In this document: one piece after another, positions 49,404 to 56,064 of the stretch
Numbering within the stretch: the stretch's first letter is position 1
How the letters are laid out: every line of letters begins with the position of its first letter
From: Burkholderia gladioli
GTDB taxonomy: Bacteria; Pseudomonadota; Gammaproteobacteria; Burkholderiales; Burkholderiaceae
Assembly (NCBI RefSeq): GCF_000959725.1
Contig: NZ_CP009321.1
Location: forward strand, 1 to 64,000
DNA: 64,000 nt
Direction of reading: 5' to 3'
The notes under the pieces: model-generated
The model's database searches: none
Told to the model about the DNA's origin: nothing
Seen by the model: only the letters and a program-made list of their open reading frames with translations
Translations under genes and position numbers: made by a program

Positions 49404-49567
49404 ATTTTCTCGATCTTTCGGCCCGGCGCGCCCGGTTGCGACTTCTACACTGGCTATACGCACCGCGTCATCGACGCATCGAACCCGCCGCATTGCGGCA
49501 CTTTCTAGCCCCATGGGATTACGTCCCGCCGGGCGTTGTTCACGGGGCGACGTCTCTGAGGTCATCC
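49404..49567 (+). promoter_or_regulatory. Promoter region and structured leader (copy F)
   Basis: ATTTTCTCGA (49404) and CTACACTGG (49445) match the copy at 45001/45042; GACGCATCGA is at 49473-49482. Hairpin GCCGC-ATT-GCGGC and tract ACTTTCTAG lead to GGG/CCC stems (about 49509-49533). The last hairpin TTCACGG/CCGTGAA (49539-49572) includes the GTG start codon itself, with SD TGAGG in the loop. Confidence 0.6.
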
Positions 49568-49819
49568 GTGAATCAAACTGCAATACCTAACCCCTTCCCG
49601 TCCGGTGCCGTGTCGATCGTCGAGATCGAGTCGGCGATCAACGTGTGGCGAAATCGGTCGGCGGCTCCTGCCGGGCCGGATGAGCTTCTCGTTCTCTGCT
49701 CCGAAGCCCGGGTTCTCGCCGATGTTTATGGCGCCATGATCGCGAGCCGCGCCACGAGCGTCCCGCGATCGTCGCTGACGGTGAAACAGGCCGCAGCGTT
49801 GGCCGGCGCATCCGCATAA
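49568..49819 (+). CDS. DUF3717-family small protein
   Basis: 83 aa from GTG 49568. The segment VSIVEIESAINVWRNRSAAP followed by RVLADVYGAMIASR is the DUF3717 pattern common in Burkholderiaceae chromosomes and plasmids, with a short helical C-terminus (SLTVKQAAALAGASA). Function unknown, possibly a small regulatory or DNA-associated helix bundle. The start codon is paired inside the leader hairpin, so translation probably depends on leader opening. Confidence 0.68.
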   Translation: MNQTAIPNPFPSGAVSIVEIESAINVWRNRSAAPAGPDELLVLCSEARVLADVYGAMIASRATSVPRSSLTVKQAAALAGASA

Positions 49820-49876
49820 AGCCGCCACCTGGCGCCTTCAGAACTGCCGAATCGCCGCTTCGCGGCATTTTCCAAC

Positions 49877-49933
49877 GCCCCACAGGGTCACGCCCCTGTC
49901 GGGCGCGATCGTGTGGGGCCTTCTTTTCAGGCC
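49877..49933 (+). promoter_or_regulatory. Structured leader (copy G) before the AAA ATPase gene
   Basis: GCCGC-TTC-GCGGC hairpin upstream, then ACAGGG/CCCTGT (49882-49899). GCCCCACA (49877-49884) can instead pair with TGTGGGGC (49912-49919), so two exclusive folds are possible. GGCCT/AGGCC (49917-49933) ends four bases before ATG 49938. Confidence 0.58.
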
Positions 49934-49937
49934 TGCC

Positions 49938-50963
49938 ATGAAACTTTCTCCCGCCCGTCTTACCCAGCTGCTTGCAGCCTACATTCCGAGCCGCCTTCCC
50001 GTCTTGATCACCGGTCGGCCCGGTATCGGAAAGTCCGATATCGTCGAGGCTGCCACGGCGGCTGCAGGGCACGCTCTTCTTATCAGCCACCCCGTCGTCG
50101 AGGACCCGACCGACTCGAAGGGCCTGCCGTTCCCGTCGGACGATGGCCGCCACGCGCGCTTCCTTCCTTTCGGCGATCTGGAGCGCGCGCTGTCGGCGAC
50201 GCAGCCGTTGGTGTGGTTCTTCGACGACCTCGGGCAAGCTTCGCCTGCGGTGCAGGCCGCCAAGATGCAGTTGCTGCTCGCGCGTCGTATTGGTGAGCAT
50301 CATCTGCCGGAGTGCGTCACGTTCATCGCGGCGACGAATCGCCGCAGCGACAACGCCGGCGTCACCGGTGTCCTCGATCCGCTGATCTCGCGCTTTGCGG
50401 CGGTTGTCGAACTCGAAGCCACGGTCGACGACTGGACGGCCTGGGCCGTTCGTCAGAACGTTGCTCCCGAGCTGATCGCGTTCATTCGCTTCCGTCCACA
50501 CCTGCTTTGGGAAGCCCGCAGCGGCCGCGATATCGTCGCGTCCGCGAGCCCCCGGAAATGGGGGTTTCTCGCCAAGACGATCAGCGCCGTTCCGCCTGAT
50601 TTGCTGCCCGACGCGATCAGCGCCACGGTCGGCGAGGCGGCTGGCAGTGAGCTGCAGAGCTTCCTCGCTATCTATCGGGCGCTGCCCTCGGTTGACGCGA
50701 TTCTCCTGAATCCGGATCTCGGTGTCATTCCGGACGAGGCGAGCATTCTGTATGCGATCACCGCAGCGCTTGCCCACAAGGCATGTGACAGCAACTTCGA
50801 GCGGGTGCTGCGGTATGCGGATCGCCTCGTCGGCGCTGGCCAGCGCGAGTTCACGGCACTGCTCGTGCGTGATGCCATTGCCCGAGCGCCGGAACTGGCT
50901 AGCCACCACGCGTTCATTCGTGCGCAAGGTGGGGAGATCGGCAAGATCATTCGCGGCGAGTGA
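49938..50963 (+). CDS. MoxR-type AAA+ ATPase
   Basis: 341 aa from ATG 49938. Walker A GRPGIGKSD at 26-34, Walker B LVWFFDDLGQASPA, sensor 1 FIAATNRRSDNAG, and arginine-finger region LDPLISRFAAVVEL. This is the MoxR/dynein-like midasin branch that typically works with VWA-domain partners as a chaperone or metal-insertion machine. The gene cluster 49938-54039 pairs it with a DUF3150 protein and a metallopeptidase/VWA protein, a combination recurring in plasmids and phages. Substrate unknown. It ends just before the clamp-like gene. Confidence 0.85.
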   Translation: MKLSPARLTQLLAAYIPSRLPVLITGRPGIGKSDIVEAATAAAGHALLISHPVVEDPTDSKGLPFPSDDGRHARFLPFGDLERALSATQPLVWFFDDLGQASPAVQAAKMQLLLARRIGEHHLPECVTFIAATNRRSDNAGVTGVLDPLISRFAAVVELEATVDDWTAWAVRQNVAPELIAFIRFRPHLLWEARSGRDIVASASPRKWGFLAKTISAVPPDLLPDAISATVGEAAGSELQSFLAIYRALPSVDAILLNPDLGVIPDEASILYAITAALAHKACDSNFERVLRYADRLVGAGQREFTALLVRDAIARAPELASHHAFIRAQGGEIGKIIRGE

Positions 50964-51073
50964 TGCGCTTCAAGGTGCCGAGATTCGCCTTCGGAAGAAC
51001 TGAAGCGCCGCACCGCATTTACGACCATATTCCAGTCCGCAATGGCTGGTGTTTTCGCACCATGGGAATCACT

Positions 51074-51766
51074 ATGCAGCGAATCTTCCTGACCGGCACG
51101 CAGTTGAAAGCCGTACAGCTCAGCGCCGCCATCAATGACGTTCGCCATTTCCTAAACGGGGTGCATCTTGAGGCGACGCGGAACGAGACCCGCTTGGTCG
51201 CAACGGACGGCTCCATGATGGTGGCCTTTCGGGCGGCAGCGGCCAATGAGCTAGAACAGTCAATCATCACCCTCACGGTGCCAAACGAGGTGGTCAAGCA
51301 GGTAAGGCCCGCCAAGGGCGCGAGCGACGTTTTGACCATCGAGATCGAGGGCTTGCGCTACACGATGGTGTTCGGTCAACTGCGTATCGGCTTCGAGCCG
51401 GTCACGGGGACCTTTCCCGACTATCGTCGCATCGTGGCAACGAAGGCCAGCGGCGTCGTGGGCCATTACGACCCCGATCGCCTGGCGGTGATGAAAAGGA
51501 TCGGCAAGATGCTCGGCCGGTCGAGGGGGGCGATGCCCTACGTTCATCACAACGGAGAGGGCGACGCCGTCGTTACCCTTGGATGCGTTCCTACGTTCGT
51601 CGGTGTTTTGAAGTCCGACCCGAAAGCGGCGCGGAAGTCGGAGCCGCAACCCTGGCCGGCTCTCTCGAACGAGGATGTCAACGCCATCCTGGCGCAGCTC
51701 GAGGCTAATCCCGCTCGCCTGCCTGCGAGGTCGGATCCGTCGCACGTACAACCTTTGCAGCCCTGA
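51074..51766 (+). CDS. Truncated DNA polymerase III beta-clamp-like protein
   Basis: 230 aa from ATG 51074; an upstream in-frame ATG (50963) would add a basic 37-residue tail. Clamp-like signature: FLNGVHLEATRNETRLVATD, GSMMVAFRAA, and FEPVTGTFPDYRRIVATKAS, matching the ATDGxR and G.FPDY boxes of DnaN. Chromosomal DnaN is about 370 aa with three domains; this one covers roughly two and has a Pro/Ala-rich tail instead. It might form smaller rings, load differently, or compete with the host clamp. Confidence 0.7.
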   Translation: MQRIFLTGTQLKAVQLSAAINDVRHFLNGVHLEATRNETRLVATDGSMMVAFRAAAANELEQSIITLTVPNEVVKQVRPAKGASDVLTIEIEGLRYTMVFGQLRIGFEPVTGTFPDYRRIVATKASGVVGHYDPDRLAVMKRIGKMLGRSRGAMPYVHHNGEGDAVVTLGCVPTFVGVLKSDPKAARKSEPQPWPALSNEDVNAILAQLEANPARLPARSDPSHVQPLQP

Positions 51767-51816
51767 CGGGAAGGTCCTCTCATCGATACCAATCCAGCGA
51801 TGGGAATATGAAGCTC

Positions 51817-51881
51817 GCATGAGACGCTTTCTCATGCATTTGCCTGTAGCCACGTCCGATCTCGGAACGTGGCTTTTTTTT
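51817..51881 (+). terminator. Hairpin plus intrinsic terminator before the DUF3150 gene
   Basis: GCATGAG/CTCATGC (51817-51837) is followed by AGCCACGT/ACGTGGCT and eight T (51848-51881). The next gene starts 33 bases on, with SD TTTGGAG. Confidence 0.75.
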
Positions 51882-51914
51882 ATCTCGGAATTTCCTGTTT
51901 ATTTGGAGCCAATC

Positions 51915-52844
51915 ATGAACATAACGGATCTGCAGTCCAAGGTCATGCTGTCGTCTGTCGCGATTTCCACATGGGTTGCCCGCCGCTACGACGGGAAAGT
52001 CACGGAGGAAGTCGAAAAGAGCCATAGCGCGCGCGGTATCGGGCGCTTCAACAAGCGGCTCCTGCCCGAGCACGCGCCGAGTTTCTCCGAAGTCGTGTCG
52101 ATCGGAAATCGGATTCGCTCCCACTACTACAGCCGAACGCTGAAGTACGATCAACTTGGCGTGCGTCTCCTGCCGACCATGGTCTACATGGAACTGGCCG
52201 AACGACTACGCGCGATGAAGGATGAGTTCGATCTCGCTGTTTCGGTGTTTCTAACGAACTACCTGGACCTGAAGGAGCAGGCTCGGGCGGAGATGAATAC
52301 CCTGTACAACGAGGCGGACTATCCGAGCTTGGCGGAGCTGAAAGGGAAGTTCGGCGTCAAGCTGTCGGTGTTGCCGTTCCCGGACGCCAGCCAGTTCGGG
52401 GTCGATCTTCCGAACGACGTTCTCGCTACGCTGCGCACGGAGGTCGACGAACATGCTATGGCGTCGATCCAGACCGCCAACAACGACCTGGTCGGACGGC
52501 TCTACGAAGCGGTCTCGACGATGGCGTCGAGACTTTACGGCTCTGGGAACGTCCGGCTCGACGTGGCGAATCACGTTCGAGAGTTGTGCGATCTGCTGCC
52601 GAAGCTGAATTTCAGCAATGACCCGAAGCTCACGCACATTCTCGCAGAGGCAAAACAGCATCTCGCTGCATACAACGGTGCTGATCTGAAGGAGTCCAGT
52701 GTCTTGCGTTCGCAGGTGGCCAGCAAGGCGAGCGAAATTGAGGGGCTCATGGCGGCCTTCATGGGCGGTGCGCCGGCGGCGCCGCTGACCGACCAGATCC
52801 AGGCTCCGTCGTCGCCCGGCCTGTCGTTGCTTGCTGCGGCATGA
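51915..52844 (+). CDS. DUF3150-family protein
   Basis: 309 aa from ATG 51915. The N-terminus (DLQSKVMLSSVAISTWVARR, then KSHSARGIGRFNKRLLPEHA) is the DUF3150 hallmark. The rest is helical with a coiled stretch and a central DEHAMASIQTANNDLVGRLY segment. DUF3150 proteins occur beside MoxR ATPases and VWA proteins in mobile elements and are thought to be structural partners, though no function is established. The stop is 7 bases before the metallopeptidase/VWA gene, with an SD (ATGAGGTCGCC) overlapping the end. Confidence 0.82.
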   Translation: MNITDLQSKVMLSSVAISTWVARRYDGKVTEEVEKSHSARGIGRFNKRLLPEHAPSFSEVVSIGNRIRSHYYSRTLKYDQLGVRLLPTMVYMELAERLRAMKDEFDLAVSVFLTNYLDLKEQARAEMNTLYNEADYPSLAELKGKFGVKLSVLPFPDASQFGVDLPNDVLATLRTEVDEHAMASIQTANNDLVGRLYEAVSTMASRLYGSGNVRLDVANHVRELCDLLPKLNFSNDPKLTHILAEAKQHLAAYNGADLKESSVLRSQVASKASEIEGLMAAFMGGAPAAPLTDQIQAPSSPGLSLLAAA

Positions 52845-52851
52845 GGTCGCC

Positions 52852-54039
52852 ATGGATGCACGCATCGCGAAGCAGCGCACGTTGCTCGTTCTCGACCACC
52901 CGTTCATCGGTTCGCTGGCTTTGCGGCTCAAGGTTCGGGAGGATCCGAGTTGCAAGACGTTCTGGACTGACAGTGCGTCGCTGGGCTACAACCCAGTGTA
53001 TGCGGCGGCCCTGACAGACCTTCAAATTCGCGGTGTGCTAGCCCATGAGGTATGGCACGTCGCGGGCGGGCACTGTTGGCGTCAGGGTGCTCGGGATCCT
53101 GAAGTCTGGAATGAGGCGTGCGATTACGTCGTCAACCTGATTGTCGATGACGCCGGGTTGCAGCTTCCACCAGGGGTGCTCATTGACGTCCGCTTCAAGG
53201 GCATGTCGGCCGAGGAGGTTTACGGCATCCTCATGCACGAGAAGCGACAGACTCGGAAGCAACCGGACGACGGTGAGGCCGACGCCCCGCAGTTTGGACG
53301 CAAGCCGGGCGCTCAGCCGTCGCATTCGTCCGGCGGCACCGAAACTGAAGCCACGCCGTCCTGTGGGGAAGTCCGTCAATACGCCGGGCCCGACAAGGTT
53401 GCGAAGGAGGTCGAGTGGAAGGTGGCCGTGCTGCAGGCGGCCAAAGCCGCGCAGGCCTGTGGAAAGCTCGGCGGGGCGTTACAGGCGGCGGTTGAGCAAT
53501 CCGTGGCCTCGGTGGTCGACTGGCGACCGCTCCTGCATCGCTTCGCGCAGGACGCAGCGCCGATCGACTATACGTGGGCACTGCCTGATCGCCGGTACCT
53601 GCATCTCGGCATGTACTTGCCGTCGTTAAACCAACCCCAGGTCGGTGACGCGGTGTTCGTTCGAGACACCAGCGGGTCGGTATGGGATGAAACGCAGGCG
53701 CAGTTCGCGGCCGAGATCCTGGCCGTAGCCGACGCAATTCGCCCGCGTCGCCTGATCGTGATGGATTGCGACGAGCGTGTGACGCAGGTTCAGATATTCG
53801 AGCAGGGTGACCTGGTCGAGTTGGCGCCGTTGAAGGGCGGCGGCGGCACCTCATTTATCGATCCATTTCACCGGATTGCGGGCGAGGACATCGAACCGGC
53901 GTTTCTCGTGTACCTGACCGATATGGAGGGCTCGTTTCCATCCGAAGAGCCGGCATATCCGGTCCTTTGGGCGTCAACCACACCGCTCAAGCGTGCGCGG
54001 CGCGCACCGTTTGGCGAGACGATTGAAGTCGTTTGCTGA
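52852..54039 (+). CDS. DUF2201-type putative metallopeptidase with VWA-like domain
   Basis: 395 aa. The zinc-protease motif is HEVWH (His65, Glu66, His69) within GVLAHEVWHVAGGHCW, with NEACDYVVNLIVDD following as in the family. A low-complexity linker around 135-165 leads to the VWA-like domain: DAVFVRDTSGSVWDETQAQF (DxSxS MIDAS, near residue 270) and LIVMDCDERVTQV. It is the presumed partner of the MoxR ATPase: ATP-driven remodelling presented through the MIDAS. Both the protease site and the MIDAS look intact. Confidence 0.85.
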   Translation: MDARIAKQRTLLVLDHPFIGSLALRLKVREDPSCKTFWTDSASLGYNPVYAAALTDLQIRGVLAHEVWHVAGGHCWRQGARDPEVWNEACDYVVNLIVDDAGLQLPPGVLIDVRFKGMSAEEVYGILMHEKRQTRKQPDDGEADAPQFGRKPGAQPSHSSGGTETEATPSCGEVRQYAGPDKVAKEVEWKVAVLQAAKAAQACGKLGGALQAAVEQSVASVVDWRPLLHRFAQDAAPIDYTWALPDRRYLHLGMYLPSLNQPQVGDAVFVRDTSGSVWDETQAQFAAEILAVADAIRPRRLIVMDCDERVTQVQIFEQGDLVELAPLKGGGGTSFIDPFHRIAGEDIEPAFLVYLTDMEGSFPSEEPAYPVLWASTTPLKRARRAPFGETIEVVC

Positions 54040-54074
54040 CGTGCCGCATGTTGCGCGCCATTTTCTGTAATCCG

Positions 54075-54101
54075 CCCGGTCCTTGTGACCGGGTTTTTTT
54101 T
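54075..54101 (+). terminator. Intrinsic terminator
   Basis: CCCGGTC and GACCGGG pair around CTTGT and are followed by eight T. It separates the AAA/VWA cluster from the T4SS promoter region. Confidence 0.92.
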
Positions 54102-54160
54102 CGTCTCTTACGAACGCTTGCCATCAGCGTAGGCGTTTCGGAGGGAAGAAAGCTATATCT

Positions 54161-54201
54161 TTTTCCCAAGCATTCCGGGTTTGCGCCCACAACCGGTTGC
54201 G
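54161..54201. promoter_or_regulatory. 41-bp CAACCGGTTG element, copy 3 (upstream of virB11)
   Basis: Begins TTTTCCCAAGCATTC and ends CACAACCGGTTGCG, 115 bases before the virB11 ATG. It has the same length as the other two copies, so it may link T4SS expression to the 20-kb and 34-kb units. Confidence 0.6.
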
Positions 54202-54315
54202 CGTAGCACGGATCTTGAGGGCGTTCGCTGTATGCACCACAGGGTGCCCGAAAGCTGGTCAATTTTGCCCATCTTTTGAGCGACGGCCGGCTGTGCCAGC
54301 TTGAACAATAGCTGC

Positions 54316-55362
54316 ATGTCCGAGATTGCCGAAATTCCCTTTTTGAAAGTGGCCCGCCTCGAGGAGAACGCCGTACAGCTGTTCTTCGAGTCGCTGAAGC
54401 TTATCAAGCCGTACCTCGAGTCACCGACTGTCGCTGAGGTCATGATCAACTCAGCGGACAACATCTGGGTCGAGGAGCGCGGAGTGATGCGTCGGCTCGA
54501 TATCGAGTTCAATCCGGCGACGCTGAAGGGCGCTATCCACTCACTTGCGGCCTCGGTCGAGAAGTCGGCGCTAGCCGGCACGGCTCAGGGAATCATTAAC
54601 GGCGGCCACAAGAATCTCCGGATCGCGACGGTCATGAGACCGACCGCAATCGACGGCGACGCACTCGCGATCCGCCGGCATCGGGACACCAAACTGTCGC
54701 TCGCCGATTACGCGAGGATGGGCGCCTTCTCCCGGCTCTATGCGAAGCGGGATGTTCAGCGACCGATATTCCCAGCGGGCGTCGCGGACGAGGCGCTCGG
54801 CGAAGCGTTCACCGCGATGGTCCGCCAGCGAGCAAACGTACTCGTTGCCGGAGGTACATCGTCCGGAAAGACCACGCTCCTGAACGCCTTAAACGAGGCC
54901 ATTCCGGAAGAGGAGCGCGTCATCACGATCGAGGACACGATGGAGCTTAGGGTCGACCTACCGAACCGTGTCCGGCTGCTGTCGAACCCCGACAAGGGCG
55001 TGACGACGCAGGTTCTTGTCGTGCTCTGTCTGCGCTTGCGCCCCGACCGAATCATCGTCGGCGAAGTACGTGGCGGTGAAGCGTACGACTTCATCCAGGC
55101 TCTGAGCACCGGTCACGACGGCGGGATGGGCTCGATTCATTCGAACGACGCGCGCGGCGGCCTGAGCCGGCTGGAGAGCCTCGCGATGTTGGGCATCCCG
55201 CCAGGCAGCCGATGGGAGCTCACCGACATGCGTAAGGCAATCGCCGACTGCTTCCACTACGTTATCCACCTTCGACGGACGGGCGAGCTCCGCCACGTTT
55301 CGGAGGTCTTGGCGATCAAAGGGTTCAAAGACGGGGACTACGTCCTCGAGCGCGTTTTCTAA
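54316..55362 (+). CDS. virB11: VirB11-family T4SS ATPase
   Basis: 348 aa from ATG 54316. Cytosolic hexameric ATPase that switches the channel between pilus assembly and substrate transfer. N-terminal domain LIKPYLESPTVAEVMINSAD; Walker A AGGTSSGKTTLLNALNEAIP (179-186); Asp box ERVITIEDTMELR; Walker B RPDRIIVGEVRGGEA; His box GHDGGMGSIHSNDARG. All motifs are intact. It is the first gene of the T4SS operon, with the 41-bp element upstream. A recognisable SD is lacking, so translation may be weak. Confidence 0.95.
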   Translation: MSEIAEIPFLKVARLEENAVQLFFESLKLIKPYLESPTVAEVMINSADNIWVEERGVMRRLDIEFNPATLKGAIHSLAASVEKSALAGTAQGIINGGHKNLRIATVMRPTAIDGDALAIRRHRDTKLSLADYARMGAFSRLYAKRDVQRPIFPAGVADEALGEAFTAMVRQRANVLVAGGTSSGKTTLLNALNEAIPEEERVITIEDTMELRVDLPNRVRLLSNPDKGVTTQVLVVLCLRLRPDRIIVGEVRGGEAYDFIQALSTGHDGGMGSIHSNDARGGLSRLESLAMLGIPPGSRWELTDMRKAIADCFHYVIHLRRTGELRHVSEVLAIKGFKDGDYVLERVF

Positions 55363-55379
55363 CCATACGGGGTTTTTCG

Positions 55380-55760
55380 ATGAATAAGCACTTTCAAACG
55401 TTGAGTTCGCAGGTCCGGAAAGTTGTGGGTGATACCGGTCACTACCTGTTTGGACAGGGGCAGCGGCGATCGACGCTACTCGCACTTCTTCTTACGTTCG
55501 CGGCACCGGCTGCGAAGGCAGTCGACCTCGGGGATCTGGGAAATGCGGCCGACTTAGTCTGTCTCATTCAGGGCTACGTCAGTGGACCGTGGCTTTTTGG
55601 GATCGGCATGGTGCTGATCATCGTCGGGGCGGTCCTAATCTCGAACTCGGAAAGCAACTTCGGGAAGTTTCTCTCGACCGTGGTTGTCGGCTTGGGACTT
55701 GCGTCGTGCGCGCTCCCGATAGTAAAGAACCACTTGAAGATCAATTACACCTGTGCGTAA
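55380..55760 (+). CDS. virB2: VirB2/TrbC-like conjugative pilin
   Basis: 126 aa. A long signal sequence (RRSTLLALLLTFAAPAAKAV) with probable cleavage near KAVDL releases a mature pilin with two hydrophobic helices: WLFGIGMVLIIVGAVLISNS and FLSTVVVGLGLASCALPIV. This is the standard VirB2 design of a short two-helix pilin. It would polymerise into the conjugative pilus. Two Cys near the C-terminus and one in CLIQG are notable. It lies between virB11 and virB3 and overlaps virB3 by 8 bases. Confidence 0.82.
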   Translation: MNKHFQTLSSQVRKVVGDTGHYLFGQGQRRSTLLALLLTFAAPAAKAVDLGDLGNAADLVCLIQGYVSGPWLFGIGMVLIIVGAVLISNSESNFGKFLSTVVVGLGLASCALPIVKNHLKINYTCA

Positions 55761-56064
55761 GCCGAAGAAGGTTAGCCGATCGCTCTCGTTGCCTCGGCAG
55801 ATGGGCGGCGCCGATCGAAGCTTCGCAATCGCTAACGGTACGCTGACGGCGTTGCTCTGCTATAGCAGCACGTCGCCGATTTACCTGGTCGTCGGCGTCG
55901 TTGTGCATTGGGTACTGCGCTGGCTGTCGTCTAGCGATCCGTGGTGGAAAGAGGTGTTAGTCGTCTACAACCGATATCCGGACGTTCACGAGCCGTTACC
56001 GACTGCCGATGTCGCCGCGCGATTTCGCCGGCCATACGGCTTTGATCAGGAGCTTCCCCTTTGA
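55753..56064 (+). CDS. virB3: VirB3/TrbD-like inner-membrane protein
   Basis: 103 aa starting at GTG 55753 inside the virB2 end. One hydrophobic region (LTALLCYSSTSPIYLVVGVVVHWVLRWLS) acts as the membrane anchor, and a conserved-type C-terminal segment (DPWWKEVLVVYNRYPDVHEP) matches VirB3 proteins. VirB3 works as a complex with the VirB4 ATPase, which follows with a 4-base overlap. Confidence 0.82.
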   Translation: MRKPKKVSRSLSLPRQMGGADRSFAIANGTLTALLCYSSTSPIYLVVGVVVHWVLRWLSSSDPWWKEVLVVYNRYPDVHEPLPTADVAARFRRPYGFDQELPL

